Shown: positions 24,146 through 32,808, counted from the first letter of the stretch. The stretch: DNA of 64,000 bases from Collinsella sp. (GCA_018382125.1 JAGZQO010000001.1:62001-126000), one strand, 5' to 3'. The notes: generated by a model from the sequence alone, not told the origin. Made by a program: numbers and translations.

Positions 24146-25856
24146 AAAAGCGAAGACGGTCAACGTTCTCGAAGGGCCGATGACCGAGTCGTGCGCCGAG
24201 TTTCCTGCGCGCCACGTGTTTATCAAGTGCCCGGAGTGCCGCCGTGTGATCGATGAGGCGCGCCTGCACGACAACCTCGAGGTCTGCCCTCGTTGCGGCA
24301 AACACTTTCGCGTGAGCGGGCGCGACCGCATGCACATGACGATTGACGAGGGCACGTTTGAGGAATGGGATGCCAGTCTGGCGCCGGAGGACTTCCTTTC
24401 GTTTCCCGGCTATGCCGACAAGCTCAAGAGCGTGAGCGAACGTTCGGGCGAGCGCGATGCCGTTGTGTGCGGCAAGGGCAAAATCTGCGGTTGCGATACG
24501 GCGCTCTTCTTTATGGACGCCAACTTTATGATGGGCTCGATGGGTTCCGTGGTGGGCGAGAAGATCTGCCGCACATTTGAGCGTGCGACCGAGCTGGGAC
24601 TGCCGGTCGTTGGCTTTACCGTATCGGGTGGCGCCCGCATGCAGGAGGGCGTGACCTCGCTCATGCAGATGGCCAAGATTTCTGCGGCGGTTAGGCGCCA
24701 TAGCGAGGCGGGCGGCCTGTATATCACGGTGCTCACTGACCCCACGACCGGAGGCGTAACCGCGAGCTTTGCCATGGAGGGCGATATTATCCTGGCCGAG
24801 CCCGATGCCCTGACGGCATTTGCCGGCCCGCGCGTGATCGAGCAGAACATGCACAAGCGCCTGCCCAAGGGATTCCAGCGCTCCGAGTTTTTGCTGGAGC
24901 ACGGCTTTTGCGATGCCGTTGTTCCGCGTGGCGAGATTGCGCTCACGGTAGGCGAGCTGCTGGCGCTGCACGAAGGGCACGCGCCCGGCCTGGGGGCACC
25001 GCATGAGATCGTGCATACGGGTCGCCGTGGCAAAAAGCTGGGACACTTGTTCAAGCGCTCGGCCGCACCAAAAACCGCGCTCGAGATTGTCAAGCAGACC
25101 CGCTCGGCAGATCGCGCCACGGCAGGCGAGATGATCTCGCTGGGCCTGGATGGATTTGTGGAGCTGCACGGCGACCGCTACTTTGGCGACGACGCCGCTG
25201 TGGTGGCTGGCATTGGCTGGAAAGACGGGCGCCCCGTAACGGTCATCGCCATCGAGCGCGGCACCACGACCAAAGAGCGCATGCGTCGCAACTTTGGCAT
25301 GGCACATCCCGAGGGCTACCGCAAAGCGCGTCGCCTTATGCGCCAGGCCGAAAAGTTTGGTCGACCGGTTCTGTGCCTGGTCGATACTTCGGGCGCGTTT
25401 TGCGGCATCGGTGCCGAGGAACGCGGCCAGGGCGAGGCGATTGCCCAGAATCTCATGGAGATGAGCGGCCTTAAGACGCCGATTGTCTCGGTGGTGACAG
25501 GCGAGGGCGGCTCTGGTGGCGCGCTGGCGCTATCCGTGGCCGACCGCATCCTGATGCTCTCGAGCTCGGCCTATTCGGTCGTGAGCCCCGAGGCCTGTGC
25601 GTCGATCCTGTGGAAGGATACCGAGCGCGCGGATGAGGCCGCCGAGGCGCTTAAGCTCACGGCCCCCGATCTGTTGGCGCTCGGCATCATCGACGGCATC
25701 GTTGACGATAGGGGCCTGTCGCATGAGGAGATTGCCGGTGCCGTCATGTCCTCGGCATTTGATGCCTTCGATACGCTTGGGCAACTCGACGACGCGACCC
25801 TCACAAACCTCCGCTACGAAAAGTACCGCGCAATCGGTCGGTACCGCACGATGTGA
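24132..25856 (+). CDS. accDA: Acetyl-CoA carboxylase carboxyltransferase, fused beta-alpha subunits (AccD-AccA)
   Basis: Transfers the carboxyl group from biotin to acetyl-CoA. 574 residues as one chain. The AccD half has the zinc ribbon Cys33, Cys36, Cys52, Cys55 (CPEC...CPRC) and a crotonase-like domain (VSGGARMQEG). The AccA half begins near residue 310 with ALEIVKQTRS, GDRYFGDD and a second crotonase fold (GEGGSGGALAL). E. coli and streptococci encode these separately. ATG at 24132, or ATG at 24138. The stop codon sits inside the hairpin repeat at 25851-25881. Confidence 0.95.
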   Translation: MLMNRKAKTVNVLEGPMTESCAEFPARHVFIKCPECRRVIDEARLHDNLEVCPRCGKHFRVSGRDRMHMTIDEGTFEEWDASLAPEDFLSFPGYADKLKSVSERSGERDAVVCGKGKICGCDTALFFMDANFMMGSMGSVVGEKICRTFERATELGLPVVGFTVSGGARMQEGVTSLMQMAKISAAVRRHSEAGGLYITVLTDPTTGGVTASFAMEGDIILAEPDALTAFAGPRVIEQNMHKRLPKGFQRSEFLLEHGFCDAVVPRGEIALTVGELLALHEGHAPGLGAPHEIVHTGRRGKKLGHLFKRSAAPKTALEIVKQTRSADRATAGEMISLGLDGFVELHGDRYFGDDAAVVAGIGWKDGRPVTVIAIERGTTTKERMRRNFGMAHPEGYRKARRLMRQAEKFGRPVLCLVDTSGAFCGIGAEERGQGEAIAQNLMEMSGLKTPIVSVVTGEGGSGGALALSVADRILMLSSSAYSVVSPEACASILWKDTERADEAAEALKLTAPDLLALGIIDGIVDDRGLSHEEIAGAVMSSAFDAFDTLGQLDDATLTNLRYEKYRAIGRYRTM

Positions 25857-25881
25857 CAAAGGGGCAGCCCGCATGTCACAT
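25851..25881. repeat. Hairpin repeat, ATGTGACA subtype, copy 1
   Basis: ATGTGACA (25851-25858) and TGTCACAT (25874-25881) enclose AAGGGGCAGCCCGCA. A near-identical copy, GACAAAGGGACAGTCC then TGCATGTCACATT, lies at 27118-27149. The two copies, in the same orientation, enclose the orphan EIIC gene. The accDA stop codon is inside the left arm. Confidence 0.7.
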
Positions 25882-25896
25882 TGGGAAAGGCGTTCC

Positions 25897-27111
25897 ATGT
25901 CGCAAGTTTCTAACACCTCGTTTACAACGACGGTTTCATCAAACGCCACGGCCGTGGTGGACTATCTGTCCAAAAGCATGATGTCGGCGCTGCCGTTTAT
26001 TGTCTGCGCGGCGTTGTTCCGCACCGTCGCCGTCATTATGGGCGAAGGCATGCTGGGCCTGTGGTCTGCCGATTCCGAAATCTATCGCCTGTTCTACAGT
26101 TGGCTCTATAACGCCGGCTACTACTTTTTGCCCATTTATCTTGGTTGGGCGGCCGCCCGCCAGCTCGGTTGCTCGGAGCAGCTGGGCATGATGCTGAGCG
26201 GCGTATTGATTGCGCCCGATTTGCTTAAGCTCGTCGATGCCGCATCGACGACGGGGGCATCGATGACTTCCGTGTATGGTCTGCTTCCCGCGCCGGTCAA
26301 CGATTACACGACGACTGTTATTCCGGTTCTCATCTCGGTGCCCGTGCTATGGCGAGTGGAGTGTTTCTTTCAGCGCGTTATTCCTAAGGCCGTGGCGTTT
26401 TCGTTCGTTCCGTTTGCGACCATGCTCGTCATGGTTCCGGTTTCGCTGTGCATTACGGCGCCGGCGGGCAGCTATTTGGGCATGCTGTTGGGCCAGCTTA
26501 TGTTTATGCTTGGCAATTCCGGTGGCATCGTGTCACTGCTCACGCTCATGGGGCTTGCCGCGGGCTGGGAGTTCCTAAAGATCGCGGGCGTCAGCAACGT
26601 TGTCCTATCGCTCGCCTATGCGCAGTTTATGAGTGTGGGAACGGATTCGTGCATTCTGATCGCCGCGACGATGGCAACGTTCGCCGTTTGGGGCATGCCT
26701 TTTGGCGCGTCGCTCCGCGTTGCGGATAAGGATGAGAAGGCCCTCATGCTGGGCTATTCGATCTCGGGCGTGCTTGGTGGCGTAAGTGAGCCGGCGCTGT
26801 ACGGTTGCGGCTTTAAATATGGCAGGTGCCTGACGTGCATGGCCATTGGCGGCGCCGTCGGAGGCCTTGTTGCGGCCGTGGGCCACGTTACGGCCTATAC
26901 CATCGGTATGACGAATGTCCTCATGATCATTGGTTTTGCCACGGGCGGCATCTCGAACCTGCTATGGTGCTGTGCTGCCGGCGGTGTGGCATTTGCGGTG
27001 TCTGCGGCGCTGAGCTACTGCTTTGGCGTGGTGCCGGCGAAGGGGCGGGCGGCAGAAGACGGAGCCGATTTGCCCGAAACCTCGAAGAGCGCGGCCGAAG
27101 CAAGCGCATAA
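25897..27111 (+). CDS. PTS EIIC membrane component, glucose/beta-glucoside superfamily (orphan)
   Basis: Sugar-translocating membrane subunit of a phosphotransferase system. 404 residues with about ten hydrophobic segments. ALPFIVCAALFRTV near residue 35 and the substrate-site signature GVSEPALYG near 295 identify the EIIC fold. No EIIB or EIIA domain is fused or adjacent, so it must borrow these from elsewhere or act as a plain transporter. ATG at 25897 has GGGAAAGG upstream; ATG at 25873 lies inside the hairpin repeat. Sugar not predictable. Confidence 0.8.
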   Translation: MSQVSNTSFTTTVSSNATAVVDYLSKSMMSALPFIVCAALFRTVAVIMGEGMLGLWSADSEIYRLFYSWLYNAGYYFLPIYLGWAAARQLGCSEQLGMMLSGVLIAPDLLKLVDAASTTGASMTSVYGLLPAPVNDYTTTVIPVLISVPVLWRVECFFQRVIPKAVAFSFVPFATMLVMVPVSLCITAPAGSYLGMLLGQLMFMLGNSGGIVSLLTLMGLAAGWEFLKIAGVSNVVLSLAYAQFMSVGTDSCILIAATMATFAVWGMPFGASLRVADKDEKALMLGYSISGVLGGVSEPALYGCGFKYGRCLTCMAIGGAVGGLVAAVGHVTAYTIGMTNVLMIIGFATGGISNLLWCCAAGGVAFAVSAALSYCFGVVPAKGRAAEDGADLPETSKSAAEASA

Positions 27112-27117
27112 ATCGAT

Positions 27118-27149
27118 CGACAAAGGGACAGTCCTGCATGTCACATTCC
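27118..27149. repeat. Hairpin repeat, ATGTGACA subtype, copy 2
   Basis: CGACAAAGGGACAGTCCTGC followed by ATGTCACATT, matching 25851-25881 over nearly its whole length with one indel. Its left arm (ATCGACA) is eroded. Confidence 0.65.
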
Positions 27150-27184
27150 AAGGTCGTGGCCCATGTGGGTTGCGGCCTTTTTGT
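27150..27184 (+). terminator. Terminator after the orphan EIIC gene
   Basis: AAGGTCG and CGGCCTT arms with inner CCCAT/GGG pairing, then TTTTTGT. Confidence 0.65.
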
Positions 27185-27261
27185 ATCTGGGGGACAAAGT
27201 GGCTACACTACAATCCGTTTGAGCAATAGATATATAGATAGCATCGTGGGGGCGGATGTAG

Positions 27262-28416
27262 ATGGTTGAGTGGATTGTTAAGCGTGCGCAGGGCGACCGT
27301 GCGCGCGTGGGCACGTTGACGGGCGTGGTGTGTATTCTCGCCAATGTGGCACTATGCGCTGCAAAGGGCGCAATTGGCGTGCTGTCGGGATCGGTTTCGA
27401 TCGTGGCGGATGCCATGAACAACCTGTCCGATGCCAGCTCGAATATCGTGAGCGTGCTGGGCTTTAAGCTGGCGAGCAAGCCGGCCGACCCCGAGCATCC
27501 TTACGGCCACGGTCGCTATGAGTATCTCTCGGGTCTGGTCGTGGCGGCGCTCGTGCTGCTGATTGGCGTTGAGCTGGTGAAGTCCTCGGTCGAGCGCGTC
27601 ATCCACCCCGAACCTGTCGAGTTCTCGCTTGCCCTGGTGGCAGTTCTAGTGCTTTCGATGGTCGTAAAGCTCTGGATGGCGGCCCTCAACCAAAAGCTCG
27701 GCGATCGCATTGAGTCCGAGACGCTGCATGCGACCGCGCAGGATTCCAAGAACGATGTCCTTGCTACGGGCGCCGTGCTGGCGTGCGCAATTGTTTCGCA
27801 GGTGACGCACATCAATCTTGATGCATGGGTCGGCCTTGCCGTTGGCGCTTATATTGGCTGGAGCGGCTTTGAACTCATCCAGGATACGGTGAGCCCGCTT
27901 TTGGGCCAGTCACCCGATCCTAAGCTGGTCAAGCACATTCGAGACAAGATCATGAGCTATCCCGGCGTTTTGGGCGTTCACGATTTGATGGTTCACGACT
28001 ACGGCCCGGGCAGGAAGTTTGCAAGTGCGCACGCCGAGATGGCGGCCGAAGCCAGCCCGCTGGAAAGCCACGACACGCTCGATAACATCGAGCAGTCGTT
28101 TAGGAACGAAGACGGCATGATTGTCACACTTCACTACGACCCCATCGTGACCGATGACCCCAAGCTGGCGAGCATGCGCCTGCGTATCAACGCAATGGCT
28201 CAGGAGATCGATAACCGCCTCTCGATTCATGATCTACGCTGTGTGCCGGGTCCTACGCACACCAACGTGATCTTTGACTGCGTGCGTCCCTCGGATCTGC
28301 AGATGAGTGCCGAAGACGTAAAGCACGCGCTGGCACAACGGGTCGAATCGGAATATCCCAAGTCGATTGCCAAGATTACGATCGACGAAGACTACGTAGG
28401 GCATACCCACGAGTAA
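27262..28416 (+). CDS. Cation diffusion facilitator family metal exporter
   Basis: Proton-driven efflux of divalent metal across the inner membrane. 384 residues: six predicted helices in the first 215 residues and a cytoplasmic domain after it. HPYGHGR lies at about 77-83. The transport site is Asp50/Asn54 in one helix (DAMNN) and an Asp-x3-Asp (DSKND) in the other. Lack of the histidine of zinc exporters suggests Mn or Fe, an inference. The C-terminal domain ends DYVGHTHE, a possible metal site. ATG at 27262. Confidence 0.88.
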   Translation: MVEWIVKRAQGDRARVGTLTGVVCILANVALCAAKGAIGVLSGSVSIVADAMNNLSDASSNIVSVLGFKLASKPADPEHPYGHGRYEYLSGLVVAALVLLIGVELVKSSVERVIHPEPVEFSLALVAVLVLSMVVKLWMAALNQKLGDRIESETLHATAQDSKNDVLATGAVLACAIVSQVTHINLDAWVGLAVGAYIGWSGFELIQDTVSPLLGQSPDPKLVKHIRDKIMSYPGVLGVHDLMVHDYGPGRKFASAHAEMAAEASPLESHDTLDNIEQSFRNEDGMIVTLHYDPIVTDDPKLASMRLRINAMAQEIDNRLSIHDLRCVPGPTHTNVIFDCVRPSDLQMSAEDVKHALAQRVESEYPKSIAKITIDEDYVGHTHE

Positions 28417-28455
28417 GGCTGTGCCGGCAAAGCAGGTTATGCAGAAGGGGAGAGC

Positions 28456-29082
28456 ATGAAGAAGCTGTATCTACTCCGTCACGGTCAGACGGAGTTCAAC
28501 GTCAAAAAGCTGGTCCAGGGCCGCTGCGATTCACCGCTCACCGACTTAGGCCGTCAGCAAGCCGGGATGGCAGCCGCATGGCTCAAAGCCCACGGCGTCG
28601 TCCCCGATAAAGTGGTCTCCTCCCCTTTGGGCCGAGCCATGGCCACGGCAAGCCTCGTCGCAACCGAGCTTCTCGGCGCAGACGCTGACGTTGAGCCCTG
28701 CGAAGGCATTATCGAGCGCTGCTACGGCACCTTCGAAGAGGGCCCGCACGACGCGCTACCCACCGACGTCTGGGATCCAGGCGAGGACTTAATCCCATTC
28801 GGAGGAGAAGGAAGCCAGGCGCTGCAAGAGCGCATGGTAGACACCCTCACCAATATCATGGACGCCGATGGTATCGAAACCCTTCTAGCAGTAAGCCACG
28901 GCAGCGCCAGCCGCCAATTCATCAAGGCTGCCGTCCCAGAGGACTTTGAGCTCCCAACAAAACTCCCCAACTGCGCCATCATGATCTTCGATTTCGATGA
29001 GGAAAAGTCGGGAGAAGAGGGCGATACGCCTCAATCCAAGTTTACCTTGCGGCAAATCATCGATCCCCAGCAAAGTCATTAG
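28456..29082 (+). CDS. Histidine phosphatase family protein (phosphoglycerate mutase-like)
   Basis: 208 residues. LLRHGQTEFN at 6-15 holds the phospho-accepting His9, and VSHGSASRQF supplies the second histidine. Substrate unknown: members act on phosphosugars, phosphoglycerate or cobalamin precursors. ATG at 28456 with GGGGAGAG upstream, 39 bases after the CDF gene. Confidence 0.88.
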   Translation: MKKLYLLRHGQTEFNVKKLVQGRCDSPLTDLGRQQAGMAAAWLKAHGVVPDKVVSSPLGRAMATASLVATELLGADADVEPCEGIIERCYGTFEEGPHDALPTDVWDPGEDLIPFGGEGSQALQERMVDTLTNIMDADGIETLLAVSHGSASRQFIKAAVPEDFELPTKLPNCAIMIFDFDEEKSGEEGDTPQSKFTLRQIIDPQQSH

Positions 29083-29114
29083 CCTGAGCGAGCAGAGTTA
29101 AGCAGACATCAGCG

Positions 29115-29277
29115 TGTCGTCTCCCGAGCACGGCGAGGGCCGGAGAAATATATTAAGGTCATCGCGAGTTCCGCACGCAAAGGAGAGCACTTAATGTGCT
29201 CTCCGTCTTGCGCAGGACTGTAGAGCAGGGACCTTAATATATTTCTCCGGCCCTCGCCGTGCTCGGGAGACGTGCCA
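29115..29277. ncRNA. Long-hairpin structured element with conserved core, copy 2
   Basis: Arms 29120-29161 and 29231-29272 are perfectly complementary over 42 bases. Inside are TCGCGAGTTCCGCACG (29163-29178), a perfect 9-bp hairpin with loop TTAAT (29183-29205) and AGGACTGTAGAGCAG (29215-29229). The core matches the copy at 11848-12001 exactly, while both stems have different sequence and still pair. It lies just upstream of the S10-operon promoter region. Strand and function unknown. Confidence 0.5.
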
Positions 29278-29323
29278 CGCACTTTACCTGCGTAAACAAT
29301 GTGAGTGAAATATGAATCTCGAT

Positions 29324-29348
29324 GGATACGCCCGCAGCCGTGTATACT
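29324..29348 (+). promoter_or_regulatory. Shared upstream motif and possible promoter of the rplC operon
   Basis: GGATACGCCCG (29324-29334) followed by GTGTATACT, with TATACT (29343-29348) as a -10 candidate but no clear -35. The same block, GGACACGCCCG...GTGTATACG, lies before rplB, and GGATACGCCCG lies before rpsL. Between here and rplC is a leader of about 180 bases with several short inverted repeats. Confidence 0.45.
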
Positions 29349-29531
29349 AAACAGCTGTGTGAAACCAGGGGAGTATTCTGGCTGGACAAAATGCCTGCTT
29401 AATAGGGTTGTCAGGTAGTCCGGGCGAAATACAAGGCTGGGGAGCACGTCGTGTAAGTAGTGGTCCTCTAGGGGCGTACGCTCGGTGGTGTACGCATTGT
29501 CCCAAGACCACGCGAGAGTTGGGATCATATC

Positions 29532-30152
29532 TTGATCAGCATGATTCTCGGCCGCAAGATTGGCATGACCCAGGTTTGGGACGAGGACGACAACGTCGTT
29601 CCCGTCACGGTCATCCAGGCTGGCCCCTGCGCTGTCTCGCAGGTTAAAACTCAGGCAACCGACGGCTATGACGCCGTCCAGATCGGTTTCGGCGACATCA
29701 AGGCCAAGAACGTGAACAAGCCCATGGCTGGTCACTTCGCCAAGGCTGGCGTCGAGCCTGTCCGCTTCCTTCGTGAGGTCCGCGTCGAGAACGGCGAGGA
29801 GCACAAGGTCGGCGAGGTCGTCACCGTCGCTGATTTCGCTGATGTCGAGAAGGTCGACGTCATCGGTACCTCCAAGGGTAAGGGCTTCCAGGGTCGCATC
29901 AAGCGCTGGGGTCAGCGCCGCGGTCCTATGACGCATGGTTCTCACTTCCAGCGTCACCCCGGTTCTATCGGTCAGTGCGCCTATCCTGCGCGCGTCCTCA
30001 AGGGCGTCAAGATGGCCGGTCACATGGGTAACGAGCGCGTTACCGTCAAGAACCTTTCCGTTGTCCGCATCGATGCCGAGCAGAACCTCATCTTGGTCAA
30101 GGGCGCTGTCCCGGGTGCCAAGAATGGTCTCGTCGCCATCCGTATGGCCTAA
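29532..30152 (+). CDS. rplC: 50S ribosomal protein L3
   Basis: Early assembly protein near the peptidyl transferase centre. 206 residues: ILGRKIGMTQVWDE at the N terminus and a central HGSHFQRHPGSIG loop. The start is probably TTG at 29532 (MISMILGRK); ATG at 29541 is an alternative but has no ribosome binding site. First gene of this ribosomal operon, since rpsJ sits in the str operon. Confidence 0.95.
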   Translation: MISMILGRKIGMTQVWDEDDNVVPVTVIQAGPCAVSQVKTQATDGYDAVQIGFGDIKAKNVNKPMAGHFAKAGVEPVRFLREVRVENGEEHKVGEVVTVADFADVEKVDVIGTSKGKGFQGRIKRWGQRRGPMTHGSHFQRHPGSIGQCAYPARVLKGVKMAGHMGNERVTVKNLSVVRIDAEQNLILVKGAVPGAKNGLVAIRMA

Positions 30153-30198
30153 GGGCCCAGCCCATTTAGCCCAGCGTCATACCAAGGAGAACACTTAA

Positions 30199-30825
30199 AT
30201 GGCAAAGTTTGAAGTAAAGAACAGCGAGGGCAAGAAGGTCGCCGAGGCCGAGCTCGCCGCTGAGGTGTACGGCATCGAGCCGAACATCCACGTTATGCAC
30301 CACATCGTCAAGTGCCAGATGGCCTCTTGGCGTCAGGGCACCCAGTCCGCTAAGGGCCGCTCTGAGGTTTCCGGTGGCGGCAAGAAGCCTTGGCGTCAGA
30401 AGGGCACCGGCCGTGCCCGCCAGGGTTCCATCCGTGCTGCCCAGTGGCGTCACGGTGGCGTTGTCTTCGCCCCCAAGCCCCGTTCCTACGCTAAGCGTAT
30501 GAACAACAAGGAGGTCAAGCTGGCTATGCGCTCTGCGCTGTCCGCCAAGCTGGCCGATGGCGAGCTCGTGCTCGTCGACGACTACGGCTTCGAGAAGCCT
30601 TCCACCAAGGCTGCCGTCGCCATGCTCAAGGCTCTCGGCCTTGAGGGCAAGCGTCTGACCATCATCGTTCGCGATGAGGACGTCAACGCCTACCTGTCGT
30701 TCCGCAACATTCCCAAGACGTTCATCATCACCGCTGACGAGGCCAACACCTACGATCTCGTCAACAACAACGCTGTGCTGATGCCCGCCGACATCGCCGC
30801 TCACTTCGGGGAGGTGCTTGCATAA
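30199..30825 (+). CDS. rplD: 50S ribosomal protein L4
   Basis: Lines the peptide exit tunnel. 208 residues, with the conserved extended loop PWRQKGTGRARQGSIRAAQW at about 70-89. ATG at 30199 with AAGGAGAA upstream. The stop is directly followed by the rplW start. In E. coli L4 represses its own operon; nothing here tests that. Confidence 0.96.
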   Translation: MAKFEVKNSEGKKVAEAELAAEVYGIEPNIHVMHHIVKCQMASWRQGTQSAKGRSEVSGGGKKPWRQKGTGRARQGSIRAAQWRHGGVVFAPKPRSYAKRMNNKEVKLAMRSALSAKLADGELVLVDDYGFEKPSTKAAVAMLKALGLEGKRLTIIVRDEDVNAYLSFRNIPKTFIITADEANTYDLVNNNAVLMPADIAAHFGEVLA

Positions 30826-31113
30826 ATGACCGCCCACGAGATTATCATCCGTCCGATCGTGTCCGAGCGTTCCTTCTCCGGCATGGAGCTGAACAAGTAC
30901 ACGTTCGAGGTCGCCAAGGATGCTAACAAGTATCAGATCAAGGACGCTGTCGAGGAGATCTTCGGCGTCAAGGTCGTTCGCGTGAACACCCTGACGGTCA
31001 AGCCCAAGACCAAGCGCGTGCGCTATGTCGCCGGCAAGACCCGTTCTTGGAAGAAGGCCATCGTCACGCTGGCCGAGGGCGACACCATCGAGGTCTTTGG
31101 CAACCAGGCCTAA
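30826..31113 (+). CDS. rplW: 50S ribosomal protein L23
   Basis: Exit-tunnel rim protein and docking site for trigger factor and SRP. 95 residues: IIRPIVSERSF at the N terminus and KTKRVRYVAGKTRSWKKA near 64-81. The ATG abuts the rplD stop codon. A 179-base gap with a hairpin and promoter-like motif separates it from rplB. Confidence 0.96.
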   Translation: MTAHEIIIRPIVSERSFSGMELNKYTFEVAKDANKYQIKDAVEEIFGVKVVRVNTLTVKPKTKRVRYVAGKTRSWKKAIVTLAEGDTIEVFGNQA

Positions 31114-31130
31114 GACTCGCTGCTGTTGAG

Positions 31131-31168
31131 TGAGCTCATGCCTCCCAAATAGGGGAGGCGGGAGCTCA
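31131..31168 (+). promoter_or_regulatory. Hairpin in the rplW-rplB gap (possible attenuator)
   Basis: TGAGCTC (31131-31137) pairs with GAGCTCA (31162-31168) and CCTCC (31141-31145) with GGAGG (31154-31158), a nested stem. It is followed by AAGGTTTTGGG, too few T for a standard terminator. It could attenuate transcription or process the mRNA. Confidence 0.5.
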
Positions 31169-31188
31169 AGGTTTTGGGCGTATAAAAT

Positions 31189-31213
31189 GGACACGCCCGG
31201 AACCGTGTATACG
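31189..31213 (+). promoter_or_regulatory. Shared upstream motif before rplB
   Basis: GGACACGCCCGGAACCGTG followed by TATACG repeats the arrangement found before rplC. TATAAAA at 31181-31187 is another -10-like sequence. It suggests an internal promoter or regulatory site for rplB onward. Confidence 0.4.
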
Positions 31214-31292
31214 TCCGGTGTCATCGCACCCGAGGCAGAACCTCGAATCCCTGTCTGCGATGGCTAACGGATTCCTATTGAAAGGGATTGTA

Positions 31293-32123
31293 ATGGCTGT
31301 AAAGCACCTTAAGCCGACCTCCGCTGGTAGGCGTTGGCAGACGATCTCCGACTTCTCCGAGATTACCTGCACCAAGCCCGAGAAGTCTCTTCTCGAGCCC
31401 CTGCCCAAGAAGGCCGGTCGTAACAACAACGGCCGCATCACCACCCGCCACCAGGGCGGCGGCGTGAAGCGTCGTTACCGCGTGATCGACTTCAAGCGCA
31501 ACAAGGACGGCGTGCCCGCCAAGGTTGCCACGATCGAGTACGATCCGAACCGTTCCGCTCGCATCGCTCTGCTGCACTACGCTGACGGTGAGAAGCGCTA
31601 CATCCTGGCCCCCAAGGGCCTCGAGGTCGGTCAGACCATCATGTCCGGTTCTGACGCCGACATCAAGCCGGGCAACGCTCTGCCCCTCGCCGACATCCCC
31701 GTCGGTACGCTCATCCACGCCGTCGAGTTCCAGCCGGGCAAGGGCGCCGCTATCGCCCGTTCCGCCGGTAACTCCTGCCAGCTGATGGGTAAGGAGGGCA
31801 AGTACGCTATCGTCCGTATGCCTTCCTCCGAGATGCGCCGCATCCTCGTTACCTGCCGCGCCACCGTCGGTGAGGTCGGCAACGCCGATCACTCCAACAT
31901 CGTCATCGGCAAGGCCGGCCGTAAGCGTCACATGAACGTGCGCCCGACCGTCCGCGGTACCGTCATGAACCCTGTCGACCACCCGCACGGCGGTGGCGAG
32001 GGCAAGAACCACACCTCTGGTCGTCCCTCCGTTACCCCCTGGGGTAAGCCGACGAAGGGCCTTCGTACGCGCAAGAAGAAGAAGGTCTCGAACCAGCACA
32101 TCATTCGTCGCCGTAAGAAGTAA
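31293..32123 (+). CDS. rplB: 50S ribosomal protein L2
   Basis: Largest and most conserved 50S protein, needed for subunit joining and peptidyl transfer. 276 residues, with PVDHPHGGGEGKNH near 230, which contains the essential histidine. ATG at 31293 with GAAAGGGA upstream; an in-frame extension to 31218 covers non-coding leader. Confidence 0.97.
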   Translation: MAVKHLKPTSAGRRWQTISDFSEITCTKPEKSLLEPLPKKAGRNNNGRITTRHQGGGVKRRYRVIDFKRNKDGVPAKVATIEYDPNRSARIALLHYADGEKRYILAPKGLEVGQTIMSGSDADIKPGNALPLADIPVGTLIHAVEFQPGKGAAIARSAGNSCQLMGKEGKYAIVRMPSSEMRRILVTCRATVGEVGNADHSNIVIGKAGRKRHMNVRPTVRGTVMNPVDHPHGGGEGKNHTSGRPSVTPWGKPTKGLRTRKKKKVSNQHIIRRRKK

Positions 32124-32155
32124 TTTCGGATACCGAGTTTTAGGAGAAAGCACTT

Positions 32156-32416
32156 ATGAGCAGAAGTCTCAAAAAGGGCCCGTTCGTGGAGACTCGCCTT
32201 CTCTCGCGTATCACCGCGATGAACGAGGCTGGCAAGAAGGACGTCGTGAAGACCTGGTCCCGCGCGTCCACCATCTTCCCCGAGATGGTTGGTCACACCA
32301 TCGCCGTCCACGACGGCCGCAAGCATGTGCCCGTGTATGTTACCGAGTCCATGGTTGGTCACAAGCTCGGCGAGTTCGCGCCGACTCGTACGTTCCGTGG
32401 CCACAAGGCCAAATAG
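32156..32416 (+). CDS. rpsS: 30S ribosomal protein S19
   Basis: Head protein that pairs with S13. 86 residues: SRSLKKGPFVE at the N terminus and KLGEFAPTRTFRGH near 69-82. ATG at 32156 with AGGAGAAAG upstream. 14 bases to rplV. Confidence 0.97.
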   Translation: MSRSLKKGPFVETRLLSRITAMNEAGKKDVVKTWSRASTIFPEMVGHTIAVHDGRKHVPVYVTESMVGHKLGEFAPTRTFRGHKAK

Positions 32417-32430
32417 GGGGTTAACCGTAA

Positions 32431-32802
32431 ATGGCAACTAAGTCTATTGAAACTGAGGCCACCGAGGTTCGCGCCGTCGCTAAGTACGTGCGTGTTTCCC
32501 CCAGCAAGGCCCGCCTGGTGGTCGATCTGATCCGCCGCAAGCCTGTCGCTCAGGCCTTCGACATCCTCCACTTCTGCGACCGCGCCGTCGCCGTGGATGT
32601 CGAGAAGGTTCTCCGTTCCGCCGTTGCGAACGCCGAGAACAACAACGGTCTGCGTGCCGACAACCTGGTTGTCGCCGCTGCCTATGTTGACGAGGGTCCG
32701 ACGCTTAAGCGCATCCGTCCCCGCGCCAAGGGTTCCGCTTCTCGCATTCTGAAGCGTACTTCCCACATCACCGTCGTCGTTGCTCCTCGAAAGGAGGCGT
32801 AA
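32431..32802 (+). CDS. rplV: 50S ribosomal protein L22
   Basis: Exit-tunnel protein. 123 residues; RVSPSKARLVVDLIRRK near 22-38 and the hairpin loop PRAKGSASRILKRTSHIT near 99-116, the macrolide-relevant tip, intact. ATG at 32431. Six bases to rpsC. Confidence 0.97.
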   Translation: MATKSIETEATEVRAVAKYVRVSPSKARLVVDLIRRKPVAQAFDILHFCDRAVAVDVEKVLRSAVANAENNNGLRADNLVVAAAYVDEGPTLKRIRPRAKGSASRILKRTSHITVVVAPRKEA

Positions 32803-32808
32803 AGCTGT

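Noticed and set aside
29109..30023. Minus-strand frame across the structured element and rplC
   Set aside because: It crosses the long hairpin and is antisense to rplC; no family features.
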